From Cytophagales bacterium (GTDB taxonomy: Bacteria; Bacteroidota; Bacteroidia; Cytophagales; Amoebophilaceae), in NCBI GenBank assembly GCA_020629455.1, contig JAHDDH010000001.1, positions 168,620 to 232,619 of the forward strand: DNA of 64,000 nt. Direction: 5' to 3'. Numbering within the stretch: the first letter of the stretch is position 1; every line of letters starts with the position of its first letter. Position numbers and translations under genes: made by a program. Under the pieces are notes generated by a model that worked only from the letters and a program-made list of their open reading frames with translations, was not told the DNA's origin and did not search any database. This document shows positions 26,902-35,927 of this stretch, in pieces.

Positions 26902-28335
26902 TTGGTGTTTACTCCTTTTTTTTCCTACGATCGTTTATTGAAAGAACATCCTATTTTATCATTAATTGCTGATGTAGCTGCAGATATAGAAATAGATACT
27001 TATGTAGTGGGTGGATTTGTAAGAGACTTGTTATTAGAAAAAAAATCTAAAGATATTGATATTGTTTGTATTGGCAGTGGGGTTGCTTTAGCCCAGGCAG
27101 TGGGAAGAACATTAGGACTTTCTAGTGACATAAAAATTTTTAAAAATTTTGGTACTGCTATGTTGCAATACCAAACATGGACTGTGGAGTTTGTAGGTGC
27201 TAGAAAAGAATCCTATCAAAAAAATTGTAGAAAACCTAGGGTAGAAGATGGAACTTTGGCAGACGATCAAAAAAGAAGGGACTTTACAATCAATGCCCTT
27301 AGCATTGGTTTATATGGTCCCCATCAAGGCATGTTAGTAGATCCTTTTCAAGGACAATTACATCTCAAAGAGAAGACTATTCAAACAACAGTAGCCCCTG
27401 GACAAGTGTTTTCAGATGATCCTTTGCGTATACTGCGTGCTATACGTTTTGCTACACAGCTTCAGTTTACCATACATCCCGAAACACTGGAAGGGATTAT
27501 TCAAAATGCTACGCGTTTATCCATAATTTCTCAAGAAAGAATCACGGAAGAGTTGCATAAAATACTTTTGTCAGCAGTACCTTCTGTGGGATTTTTATGG
27601 CTAGACAAAACAGGATTATTGGCTTGGGTATTGCCTGATTTGTTGCCCTTGAAAGGTGCTGAAACTATTCAAGACAAAACACACAAAGATAATTTTTATC
27701 ATACGTTGCAAGTGTTGGACAATGTCGCTAAAGTATCTTCCAATATATGGTTACGTTGGGCTGCTCTTTTACACGATATTGCTAAGCCAATGACTAAAAG
27801 ATTTGATTCTATTCAGGGATTTACTTTTCATGGGCATGAACATGTGGGTGCTCAGATGATTCCTCATTTTTTTAGAAAAATGAAGCTATCTCTACAAGAT
27901 AAAATGCTGTATGTACAAAAATTGGTTAGGCTACATTTAAGACCCATTGCATTGGTAAAAGAAAAAGTAACTGATACGGCTGTTCGTCGGTTGCTTTATG
28001 AAGCAGGAGATGATCTTGAAGATTTGATGCTTTTGTGCCGAGCAGATATCACTTCTAAAAATCAACAAAAAGTGGAGGAATATTTGAATAACTTTGATTT
28101 GGTAGAAAAAAAAATAAAGTTAGTAGAAGAAAAAGATCATATTCGTTATCTACAGCCAATGATTACAGGAAAAGATATTATGCAGGCATTTCAAATTCCT
28201 CCTTCCAAAATGGTAGGCACTATCAAAGAAGCCATCAAAGAAGCCATCTTAGAAGGTAAAATTAAAAATACATATCCAGAAACTTACGCTTATATGCTTG
28301 TTTTAGGTAGGGAGTTACAATTAATAGAGATCTAG
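26902..28335 (+). CDS. cca: CCA tRNA nucleotidyltransferase with HD domain
   Basis: Adds or repairs the 3' CCA end of tRNAs; needed here since neither tRNA gene encodes CCA. The 477-residue protein has the nucleotidyltransferase signature VVGGFVRDLLLEKKSKDIDIVCIG (about 33-56), the RRDFTINAL block and DPFQG, followed by LLHDIAKPMTKRF and HGHEHVGAQM of a C-terminal HD phosphohydrolase domain. There is no ATG at the right place, so translation starts at TTG (26902) or GTG (26905). It is the second gene after the methyltransferase fusion and 17 bases from the DciA-like gene. Confidence 0.93.
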   Translation: MVFTPFFSYDRLLKEHPILSLIADVAADIEIDTYVVGGFVRDLLLEKKSKDIDIVCIGSGVALAQAVGRTLGLSSDIKIFKNFGTAMLQYQTWTVEFVGARKESYQKNCRKPRVEDGTLADDQKRRDFTINALSIGLYGPHQGMLVDPFQGQLHLKEKTIQTTVAPGQVFSDDPLRILRAIRFATQLQFTIHPETLEGIIQNATRLSIISQERITEELHKILLSAVPSVGFLWLDKTGLLAWVLPDLLPLKGAETIQDKTHKDNFYHTLQVLDNVAKVSSNIWLRWAALLHDIAKPMTKRFDSIQGFTFHGHEHVGAQMIPHFFRKMKLSLQDKMLYVQKLVRLHLRPIALVKEKVTDTAVRRLLYEAGDDLEDLMLLCRADITSKNQQKVEEYLNNFDLVEKKIKLVEEKDHIRYLQPMITGKDIMQAFQIPPSKMVGTIKEAIKEAILEGKIKNTYPETYAYMLVLGRELQLIEI

Positions 28336-28362
28336 ATAACCATATGTTTTAAAAACTATTGC

Positions 28363-28968
28363 ATGTATTATAAAATTATTCATTTTTTTAGTCTTTTTTC
28401 TGTAAGAGAAGTTATTTCTTCTTTTTTGATATTGTTTGCAGTACTAGATATTTTGGGCAGCATTGTAATTGTGATTAATTTAAGAAAAAAATTAGGCCAT
28501 ATCCATGCAGGAAAAGCTGCGATTGCTGTGGGTGGTATCATGATTTCTTTTTTGTTTTTTGGACAATATATTCTGCATCTTTTTAGCGTAGATATTAGTT
28601 CTTTTTCTGTGACAGGTGGTATTGTCATTTTATTGCTAGGATTGGAGATGGTATTAGATGTAGATATTTTCAAAATTAATCATACGATTGAAGAAAATCC
28701 TTCTTCTATTGTGCCTTTGGCCTTTCCTATCATGGCTGGTGCTGGCACTTTGACCACTATTTTGACACTTAAAGCTGCTTATCAGGATATCAACATTATA
28801 TGTGGTGTATTGATGAATTTGATTTTAGTATACAGCATCATTGCTTATTCCGAATGGATAGAAAAATTTTTAGGAAAGGCAGGTATCAGTATCGTGCGAA
28901 AAATCATGGGTATTATTTTATTATCCATGGCAGTAAAATTATTCAAAACACATTTTTTTATCCAATGA
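28363..28968 (+). CDS. MarC family membrane protein
   Basis: A 201-residue member of the MarC/UPF0056 family, with six predicted membrane helices. Family marks include FAVLDILGSIVIVINL, GGIVILLLGLEMV and PLAFPIMAGAGTLTTILTL. E. coli MarC was once linked to antibiotic resistance, but that is not established; the substrate is unknown, and some relatives (SnatA, YchE) transport amino acids. It follows cca by 27 bases and precedes rnhA with a one-base gap, probably in one transcript. Confidence 0.88.
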   Translation: MYYKIIHFFSLFSVREVISSFLILFAVLDILGSIVIVINLRKKLGHIHAGKAAIAVGGIMISFLFFGQYILHLFSVDISSFSVTGGIVILLLGLEMVLDVDIFKINHTIEENPSSIVPLAFPIMAGAGTLTTILTLKAAYQDINIICGVLMNLILVYSIIAYSEWIEKFLGKAGISIVRKIMGIILLSMAVKLFKTHFFIQ

Positions 28969-28969
28969 T

Positions 28970-29425
28970 ATGATTACCATTTATACCGATGGTTCTTCCA
29001 AAGGAAATCCTGGAAAAGGAGGGTATGGTGTTGTATTGCTTTATAAAAATAGGAGAAAAGAATTGAGTGCTGGTTATCGAAAAACAACCAACAATCGTAT
29101 GGAGCTTTTAGCAGCCATTATAGGGCTTGAAGCAATCAAAATTGTCCATACAAAAATTACACTTTATACAGACTCTCAATATATTGTTCACCCTATTCAA
29201 AAAGGTTGGCTTTTACAGTGGATACAAAAAAAATTTCAAGGAAAAAAAAATGCTGATTTATGGCAACGATTTTGGCTAGTCTATCAAAAACACTGTGTGG
29301 AAGTACGTTGGATCAAAGGACATGCTGGTCATCCGGAGAATGAAAGATGTGATTTTTTGGCACAAAAAAGCGCCCAAAAAGCTGCTCTGTTAATAGATCA
29401 TGTTTATGAAAATTCAAAATTATGA
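28970..29425 (+). CDS. rnhA: Ribonuclease HI
   Basis: Cuts the RNA strand of RNA-DNA hybrids, removing primers and R-loops. The 151 residues have the four catalytic carboxylates in context: YTDGSSKGNPG (D7), NNRMELLAAI (E45), LYTDSQYIV (D67) and HPENERCDFLA. The basic handle WIQKKFQGKKNADLW is present. It starts one base after marC. Nothing unusual. Confidence 0.95.
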   Translation: MITIYTDGSSKGNPGKGGYGVVLLYKNRRKELSAGYRKTTNNRMELLAAIIGLEAIKIVHTKITLYTDSQYIVHPIQKGWLLQWIQKKFQGKKNADLWQRFWLVYQKHCVEVRWIKGHAGHPENERCDFLAQKSAQKAALLIDHVYENSKL

Positions 29426-29450
29426 TTTATAAAAATCTATAATAAAAATT

Positions 29451-30299
29451 TTATTCTGGCAAAGAGTTCTTTTCTATTTGATTTGTATATAAATCAAGAT
29501 GATCGTTGAGTTGTTGCTCTTTTGTTGTATAGATAACTATAGGATTGTTTTTTTGAAAGTGTTGATGCTTTTTTAAAATATCTTGCGCAATGATTTGATT
29601 GGCATAGTGCATGCCTACTTGAGAAAAAAAATCTGCAGTAGATATTTGTGCTATATTTTTGGTCAGTGTCTGATCTAAATATGCTTTTTCATCAACATAT
29701 GATTGTTTTTTTTCATCAAAAGGTGTCATTGTTGGCAAATCAAATAGAGAAAGTATGATATTGCCATTTTTTTTGAGAATATTTTTATAGCTTTTGTAAG
29801 TATTGAGATAAAAAGGTATGAGCCCTGTATACCAATCATAACAATGAATAACATCCGGTGACCAATTGAGTTCTTTTGCTAAAACTACCGCACTTTTAGC
29901 AAAAAATATCAATGTGTCATGGATATTGGGTAGCGGTTTTGAAAAACTTTTTTTTCTAAAAAAATTGTCGTTGTCTAAAAAATAAACTTGTGTTTTGTTG
30001 ACATCTGGGATAGAGCTTACTTTGACAGAGATAAAATCATAATTTTCTTTGTTAAGCGCTACTTTAAGATTAGCAAAACGTAACACATTATGTAGACGAT
30101 ATTTTCGGTCGCTGATGATATCATATTTGGGCATGATTACCCTTACTTCAATGCTTTTGTCTTGATTTTTGACAGTATTGATCAAGTGTTGAATAGTATC
30201 TCCTGCTTCTGTCAAGCGCATATAAGGGTTTAGCTCATGTGTGATGATTAGTATTTTTTTTGTTTGTGAGATGGGTGTTGAATGGGTGGGTATTTGCAT
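29451..30299 (-). CDS. Bacteroidetes glycogen/starch-synthase-like protein (GT5 N-terminal domain)
   Basis: A 282-residue protein with only the N-terminal GT-B half of glycogen synthase: KKILIITHELNPYMRLTEAGD at residues 15-35, VRVIMPKYDII, and ELNWSPDVIHCYDWYTGLIPFYL matching the 'PDVVHCHDWHTGL' block. The C-terminal sugar-nucleotide domain is absent. Short versions like this are common in Bacteroidetes and often kept near panC, but their activity is uncertain; in other members H-x-x-W residues are as here. Enzyme activity should not be assumed. A good TTG-N18-TAGTTTTG promoter lies just upstream, divergent from menE. Confidence 0.8.
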   Translation of the reverse strand: MQIPTHSTPISQTKKILIITHELNPYMRLTEAGDTIQHLINTVKNQDKSIEVRVIMPKYDIISDRKYRLHNVLRFANLKVALNKENYDFISVKVSSIPDVNKTQVYFLDNDNFFRKKSFSKPLPNIHDTLIFFAKSAVVLAKELNWSPDVIHCYDWYTGLIPFYLNTYKSYKNILKKNGNIILSLFDLPTMTPFDEKKQSYVDEKAYLDQTLTKNIAQISTADFFSQVGMHYANQIIAQDILKKHQHFQKNNPIVIYTTKEQQLNDHLDLYTNQIEKNSLPE

Positions 30300-30318
30300 G
30301 TTTTTTGTAGAAGTATTG

Positions 30319-30347
30319 CAAAACTAGCAAAATAATATTACAATCAA
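30319..30347 (-). promoter_or_regulatory. Bacteroidetes-type promoter for the glycogen-synthase-like gene
   Basis: On the minus strand TTG, 18 bases, then TAGTTTTG: an exact match to the TAnnTTTG -7 element, 19 bases from the ATG at 30299. A second TTATTTTG lies a few bases upstream. Confidence 0.6.
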
Positions 30348-30397
30348 GAACAGCCTTAATATAAGACAATTTTGTTTTTTTTGTATTTTTTCCACTA

Positions 30398-31537
30398 GTG
30401 ATACTTTTTTATGCTTTCATTTTGATTGTATTTTATCTCAACAAAAAACCTTTCCATTTATCTCAAGTTTTTCATCAAAATTTTCAAAAAAATCATGTAT
30501 GGACTGATCATGAAAAAATGACTTTTGCTTTTTTTCAGCAATGGTTTTCTTCTCAAAAAATTTTCACACTGTCTACTTCAGGTACGACAGATACTCCTCA
30601 AAAAATAACAATTACACGCCAGCAGATGATTGCCAGTGCATATCAAACTAGGCATTATCTTCCTTTAAAAAAAGTAAAACATGTTTTAATTCCTATCCAT
30701 ACGGCTTATATAGGCGGTTGGATGATGATGGTGCGGTCATTGATTTTTGGATGGACCATGCATATAGTAGATCCTTGTAAAAATCCTTTGTCCTATTTTG
30801 TTAAAAATATTATTCCTTTTGATTTTGCTGCATTGGTTCCTTTACAGTTGTATACTATTTTACAACAATCATCTTCTGTTGCTAATAATGTGCTCAACCG
30901 TATGCAAGCTATCATTGTAGGAGGAGCTCCTATCACCTATGCATTGCATAAGCTTTCACAGAGGATAAAATCTCCTATTTTTCATACTTATGGAATGACG
31001 GAAACTGTTACTCACATAGCTATGAAAAAAATCAATGGATATGGTCAGCAAAAATGTTATCATGTGCTCAGTCGTGTGTCTATCAAAAAAAATGAAAAAG
31101 GCTGTTTGGTTGTTCGTCCTTGTGCGATTACAGCTTTTAAAACTATTATTACCCGTGATCTTATACATTGCATCACTACTCATATTTTTTCATGGATTGG
31201 AAGGTATGATCATATGGTGAATTCTGGTGGACATAAAATTATGATAGAAGTTGTTGAAAAAAAAATAGCCACTATTTTTCATAAATATTCACTACAAAGC
31301 GATTTTTTTTTAAAGGCTATACCTGATGAAAAATTAGGAGAACAATTAGTTTTAGCTGTAGCACACAAACGTTTATCCACGATTGTAAAAAAAAAAATAT
31401 ACGAACATTGTATAAAAAAAATTCCTCGTTATAGTATACCCAAAAAAATATACTACATCACTCATTGTCCAAAAATTAACGAAAAAATTAACCGAAACAT
31501 CAATTTACAACTCTATCCGTTTGATAGTTTTTCTTGA
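30398..31537 (+). CDS. menE: o-Succinylbenzoate-CoA ligase-like AMP-binding enzyme
   Basis: Probably joins CoA to o-succinylbenzoate in menaquinone synthesis. The 379-residue protein is a short member of the ANL superfamily: FTLSTSGTTDTPQKITITRQQM is the phosphate loop, IFHTYGMTETVTHIA the adenine motif, FSWIGRYDHMVNSGGHKI the hinge region, ending with KINEKINR and its lysine region. The compact size (360-380) is typical of Bacteroidetes MenE. Translation appears to start at GTG (30398). The other men genes here are 7-10 kb away, so the pathway genes are scattered. Function from family; substrate not proven. Confidence 0.82.
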   Translation: MILFYAFILIVFYLNKKPFHLSQVFHQNFQKNHVWTDHEKMTFAFFQQWFSSQKIFTLSTSGTTDTPQKITITRQQMIASAYQTRHYLPLKKVKHVLIPIHTAYIGGWMMMVRSLIFGWTMHIVDPCKNPLSYFVKNIIPFDFAALVPLQLYTILQQSSSVANNVLNRMQAIIVGGAPITYALHKLSQRIKSPIFHTYGMTETVTHIAMKKINGYGQQKCYHVLSRVSIKKNEKGCLVVRPCAITAFKTIITRDLIHCITTHIFSWIGRYDHMVNSGGHKIMIEVVEKKIATIFHKYSLQSDFFLKAIPDEKLGEQLVLAVAHKRLSTIVKKKIYEHCIKKIPRYSIPKKIYYITHCPKINEKINRNINLQLYPFDSFS

Positions 31538-31538
31538 T

Positions 31539-31573
31539 TTTTAAATGAATGATCCAATATTATTCATTTAAAA
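31539..31573. terminator. Perfect 12-bp inverted repeat after menE
   Basis: TTTTAAATGAAT and ATTCATTTAAAA form a 12-bp perfect stem around an 11-base loop, starting two bases after the menE stop. The AT-rich stem and missing direct T run make it a weak terminator, perhaps bidirectional. Confidence 0.45.
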
Positions 31574-31861
31574 GGCATTATTTTTTGTTGTTCAGTGTTA
31601 AGATATTTAGCTGATTATTGTTTGTATATTTTTATTTTTTTGTGAGGAAAAAATATATCTACATTGTTTTTTTGATCATTTTTATTGGTTTATTTTTAGA
31701 AATATCTGAATAGATTTTTTTGAATAAAATTATTTTCTATAGCACTATTTTTTTTAGTATTCTAGTAATGAAGATAATTTTTGTACTGTTGTTTTTGTAT
31801 TGTCATATCAATACACAGGTAATTAGTTTTTGTTTGGAAATTTTGAAAAATTAATGATCAT
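31574..31861. other. AT-rich gap between menE and ybeY
   Basis: About 290 bases with no convincing gene. A 28-codon frame at 31768-31854 (MKIIFVLLFLYCHINTQ...) looks like the start of a signal peptide, and could be the remnant of a lipoprotein gene, but is too short to call. No RNA structure was recognised. Confidence 0.4.
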
Positions 31862-32341
31862 TTATAAAATTTTATTAAAAAAAATAGTGGATGTATATTT
31901 TTTTTCCCATATAGACAAGTAAAGATCTTCTTTAGCTTGCATTTTTTTTTTTAGGATTTCATTTTTATCCTGGTAGCCTAAAAGATGCAATAGGCCATGT
32001 ATGATCACTCGCAGCAATTCTTCTTGTAGTGTACAAGAAAATATTGAAGCATTTTCTTTGACTCTTGTTATGCTGATATAAATATCTCCAGCAATATTTT
32101 TTTGTGTATGTGCAAGATCAAAAGTAATGACATCTGTCCAAGTGTCATGTTGAAGGTATTGTATATTTTTTTTGATTAGTGTTTGGTCAGTGCCAAAGAT
32201 GATATTGAGAAATGTCAATGAAAAATTATGGGTATTTATCACATGATACATCCATTGTACTATTTTTTTTTGAGCTGCTGTCGTGAGAAAACATGGTTGA
32301 TCTTCAAAGAAACAAAGAATGGGTAATTTTTTTTCATACAT
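31862..32341 (-). CDS. ybeY: Endoribonuclease YbeY, rRNA maturation factor
   Basis: Metal-dependent RNase needed for 16S rRNA 3' end maturation and ribosome quality control. The 159 residues carry the zinc motif HGLLHLLGYQDK: the two histidines and the G-Y of H-G-x-x-H-x-x-G-Y-D-H, with aspartate/lysine in the last place as is usual in Bacteroidetes. The DVITFDL segment is also present. Its start overlaps the end of ribH by eight bases, so the two are cotranscribed. Confidence 0.92.
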   Translation of the reverse strand: MYEKKLPILCFFEDQPCFLTTAAQKKIVQWMYHVINTHNFSLTFLNIIFGTDQTLIKKNIQYLQHDTWTDVITFDLAHTQKNIAGDIYISITRVKENASIFSCTLQEELLRVIIHGLLHLLGYQDKNEILKKKMQAKEDLYLSIWEKKYTSTIFFNKIL

Positions 32342-32822
32342 GAGTCATTTTTTTTTGTAATGCAATCATTGATAAAGCAGCTTGGGCTACACTTACTCCT
32401 TTTTTTTCTACACTACCAGTAGTACGTTCCCATGCTTGCTGATAGGTGTATGTGGTGAGTACGCCTGAAATGATGGGTGTATTGTATTGCAAAGATAAGT
32501 TAGTAAAGGCTTGTGTGATGTTTTGACTAATTAGTTCAAAATGTGTGGTTGCTCCTTTGATAATACATCCTATAGGAATAATGGCGTGTATTTTTTTTTT
32601 TGCAGCCCATTGTGTAGCCAACGGAAGTTCATAACTACCAGGCACTTTGATTTGATGTATATTTTGGGGCAAAACTTTGTGTGCTTCCAACGTATTGCAT
32701 ACATCTTTATACAATAGATCTACAATGGTTGTATGCCATTGGGCTTGTACAATATATATAGTTACTTTGGAGATGTCTTTGATAGACAAATAAATATCCG
32801 GTTGTTCAGAGACGCTATACAT
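32334..32822 (-). CDS. ribH: 6,7-Dimethyl-8-ribityllumazine synthase
   Basis: Next-to-last step of riboflavin synthesis, forming a hollow 60- or 5-subunit cage in relatives. The 162-residue protein shows VPGSYELPLATQWAAKK, IPIGCIIKGATTHFELI with the catalytic histidine region, and SGVLTTYTYQQAWERT, the ligand-binding blocks. It begins five bases after actB and overlaps ybeY. No other rib gene is in the window. Why it follows a respiratory gene is not obvious; actC would be expected in this position. Confidence 0.93.
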   Translation of the reverse strand: MYSVSEQPDIYLSIKDISKVTIYIVQAQWHTTIVDLLYKDVCNTLEAHKVLPQNIHQIKVPGSYELPLATQWAAKKKIHAIIPIGCIIKGATTHFELISQNITQAFTNLSLQYNTPIISGVLTTYTYQQAWERTTGSVEKKGVSVAQAALSMIALQKKMTHV

Positions 32823-32827
32823 AAAGA

Positions 32828-35800
32828 TTAATCTTGATTTCTAATTTTTCTTAAATATGTTACGTTTGGCTGTGTACGTATTTCTTCTAAAACATGATAA
32901 GCCCTGGCTGTATTTTCTTTGTGCAAGGTTTGGTATATTTTACTTTCAGGATTATTCATATCACCAAAAATAATTGCTTCTGCTGGACAAGCAGTTGCAC
33001 AGGCTGTATTGATATCTTCGTCTGCTAATTTTCTTTTTTCCATTTTGGCTTTTAGTTTACCTTCTTGAATACGCTGTGTGCATAGGCTACATTTTTCCAT
33101 GACCCCTCGTGCACGGACAGTGACATCTGGATTCAATACCATTTTTCCTAAACTGTTATTCATTGAGGTATTGGCTGTTATTTTTTTATTGTCATGGTAT
33201 TTAAACCAGTTGAATCTTCTCACTTTATATGGACAATTATTGGCGCAATATCTTGTGCCAATGCATCGATTGTATGTCATCTGATTTAATCCTTCTTCAC
33301 TGTGTGTAGTAGCCAATACAGGACATACGGTTTCACAAGGAGCGTTGTTGCAATGCTGACACATCATGGGCTGAAAGGTCACATCTGGATTTTCAGCTGC
33401 TTTTTCCAATCCTTTAAGATCATTTACAGTTGCATCGCTGCTATAATAGCGGTCTATTCTTATCCAGTGCATCTCACGTCTGTTTGCAACTTCTGCTTTT
33501 CCCACTACTGGTACATTATTTTCTGCTTGACAAGCAATTGTACAAGCGCTACATCCAGTACAAGCGTTCATATCAATTACCAAACCCCAATGATGCTGAG
33601 GATACATATGGCCTTCCCATAAAGTAATGGTTTCTGGTTTTTCCTTCCCTTGATTTGTAGCAATGGTGATGGATGGACTTCCTGCCCATGGATTTTTTTG
33701 ATAATCTGCTAACGTAGTTTCTTGAACAATATTTTTTTTCCCCATATACGTTTCATGGGTTTGGGTTTGTGCGAGTGTAGTATATTGACCAGAAGGTTTT
33801 AATTTAATAGATGTTATATGATGACTCCATTGCCCATTTACCATTGGCATTAATGGAAAACTATTGATGCCAACATTGTTGGCTACTTTTCCACCTTTTT
33901 TTCTGCCATAACCTATTGCAAGACCAATGGTGTTGAATGCTTGTCCTGGTTGGATGATAACGGGTATTTGTATTTTTTGTTGACCTATATGCAATTGTAC
34001 CACCGGCGCTTTTCCTTCTTTTGGTTGGAGAGTATATTGTTCGGCCAAGGTTTGTGACATGGTGAGATAATTATCCCAGCAGACCTTGGTAATAGGATCA
34101 GGCATTTCCTGTAGCCATGGGTTATTGGCTTGTGTGCCATTGCCAAGGCCTATTTTTTCATATAGCACAAGTGTTAGTGCTTGAGAAGCATTTATATGAT
34201 TATGATGAATTTTTTTGACTTGTGCATCAATCAAAGCAAAAGGTAGGGGAGATAGAGCCGTTTTAGGAGCATTTTTTTTTTTCACTACAAATATCCCCTG
34301 GTAAAGGCATTGATCCCAAAAAGTAATAAAGTCTTTATGTTCTTTTTGTTGTATAAAAAGATTTTTTTTCCATTCAGACTGTAAAAATGAATAATAATTT
34401 TCTACAGGAGCTTTTGACCAAAGCAATAAACTTTCTGGGGCTGATCTGGTGTTAAAAATAGGAGTGATGGTGGGTTGCACAAGGGAGAAGAGATTTTTTT
34501 GAGGAGATGCATCATTCCAAGATTCTAAATAATGATGATCAGGTGTATTGTAATGTACCAAAGTAGCTGTTTCATCTAGCCTATCGTTGGTAGCCATGCT
34601 CAGAGGTACTTGAGGTAAATACTTAGCAATGATTGCTCCTTGGGGGTGATTGTATACAGGATTGGCATTAAAAAAAATAGCTGCTGCTACTTGTTTTTTT
34701 TGTAATGCTTGTACAAATTGTTGCATTTTTTGTGTGTCCCCTTGTTTGGTATAATGAGGGTTGTCAAAATCAATCGTATGACCATAATTTCCGAGCAAAT
34801 GATTGATTGCATTGATCAGTATTTGGATTGACGGATCATGATGACTGCTGATGACTAAAGATTGTTTTTGGTTCTGCCACAATGATTGGGCTATTTTTTC
34901 TAATTTTTCAATAGAAGGAATTTTGGATTGTGTGGGCAGTATTGTTTGGTTAGATTTTTTTGCTAAGATATTGTAGAGATGTATCAAAATGATCCCTTCT
35001 TCCTGCGGATGGATTGGGATTCGATGATCTGCATTAGCGCCTGTCAATGATAAATTGGCTTCTAACTGATAATGTTTTGACATTTTTTTTTTTTGCTCGC
35101 TCACCTTTCGCATTTTGCTGTATTGTTTGGTAAAAGCAATTGGTGAGAGCCAAGTGCCTAAAAAATCTGCAGAAAAGCTTACAATGGTTTGTGCTTTATC
35201 AAAACGATATGTAGGTATGATAGCTTTGCCAAAATATTGTGTGTTGGCTTGGATAAGGCTATCATAAGCAGGTGTATCATAGACAACATGTGTTGTGTTT
35301 GGATATTTTTTTTTGAAGATCTCGATTGTTGCTTTTGTAGATGGGCTGATGATGGTATGGCTAATGATATATATCTTTCCTTGATTCTGTTGAATACTTT
35401 CTAGTTTTTGAATAATTTTTTTATCTATTATATCCCACGAATTTTCTGTTTGGTTTTCTTGAGGATATTGCAATCTTTCTTCATCATACAATGATAATAC
35501 AGAAGCCTCTACCTGTGCATTGACACCACCTTGTGTCAAAGGGCATAAGGTATTACCTTCAATTTTAATGGGTCTTCCTTCTCTTGTTTTGACTACAATT
35601 CCACAGTATACTCCTTCTTGTATATATGTAGAGGCATAATGATTGGGTATGCCAGGATCTATATCAACCGGTTTGTTGAGATAAGGAATAGCTTTTCGTA
35701 CAGGTGTTTCGCAACTTGCAAGAGAAGCAGCGGCTACACTGAACCCCATCATTTTTAAAAAATCTCTCCGAGAAAATAAATGATTTTCTTTTTCTTTTGT

Positions 35801-35890
35801 TGTTTTATCAGGAAAAGCAGCTGCATTTTTGATGAATTCAGGTGAATTTTGTAATTCTTCGATGCCTTTCCAGTATATTTTTTGGCTCAT
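32828..35890 (-). CDS. actB: Alternative complex III Fe-S subunit ActB
   Basis: Large periplasmic subunit of the alternative complex III (quinol:cytochrome c/acceptor oxidoreductase). The 1020-residue protein has a twin-arginine leader SRRDFLKMMGFSVAAASLASC (near 40-60) with a lipobox-like cysteine, a molybdopterin-oxidoreductase-like body (B1 part) that in this family binds no Mo, and a ferredoxin-like tail (B2): CTGCSACTIACQAENN, CQHCNNAPCETVCPV, CIGTRYCANNCPY and CSLCTQRI...CATACPAEA. These fit three 4Fe-4S and one 3Fe-4S clusters. It follows actA by 37 bases. actC-actF, normally next, are missing; ribH follows. Confidence 0.93.
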   Translation of the reverse strand: MSQKIYWKGIEELQNSPEFIKNAAAFPDKTTKEKENHLFSRRDFLKMMGFSVAAASLASCETPVRKAIPYLNKPVDIDPGIPNHYASTYIQEGVYCGIVVKTREGRPIKIEGNTLCPLTQGGVNAQVEASVLSLYDEERLQYPQENQTENSWDIIDKKIIQKLESIQQNQGKIYIISHTIISPSTKATIEIFKKKYPNTTHVVYDTPAYDSLIQANTQYFGKAIIPTYRFDKAQTIVSFSADFLGTWLSPIAFTKQYSKMRKVSEQKKKMSKHYQLEANLSLTGANADHRIPIHPQEEGIILIHLYNILAKKSNQTILPTQSKIPSIEKLEKIAQSLWQNQKQSLVISSHHDPSIQILINAINHLLGNYGHTIDFDNPHYTKQGDTQKMQQFVQALQKKQVAAAIFFNANPVYNHPQGAIIAKYLPQVPLSMATNDRLDETATLVHYNTPDHHYLESWNDASPQKNLFSLVQPTITPIFNTRSAPESLLLWSKAPVENYYSFLQSEWKKNLFIQQKEHKDFITFWDQCLYQGIFVVKKKNAPKTALSPLPFALIDAQVKKIHHNHINASQALTLVLYEKIGLGNGTQANNPWLQEMPDPITKVCWDNYLTMSQTLAEQYTLQPKEGKAPVVQLHIGQQKIQIPVIIQPGQAFNTIGLAIGYGRKKGGKVANNVGINSFPLMPMVNGQWSHHITSIKLKPSGQYTTLAQTQTHETYMGKKNIVQETTLADYQKNPWAGSPSITIATNQGKEKPETITLWEGHMYPQHHWGLVIDMNACTGCSACTIACQAENNVPVVGKAEVANRREMHWIRIDRYYSSDATVNDLKGLEKAAENPDVTFQPMMCQHCNNAPCETVCPVLATTHSEEGLNQMTYNRCIGTRYCANNCPYKVRRFNWFKYHDNKKITANTSMNNSLGKMVLNPDVTVRARGVMEKCSLCTQRIQEGKLKAKMEKRKLADEDINTACATACPAEAIIFGDMNNPESKIYQTLHKENTARAYHVLEEIRTQPNVTYLRKIRNQD

Positions 35891-35927
35891 GGCGTATGAT
35901 GATTAGAATGGATCTTTGTTTGCAGTC

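Noticed and set aside
31768..31854. 28-codon signal-peptide-like frame
   Set aside because: Too short to call a gene; noted only as part of the gap.
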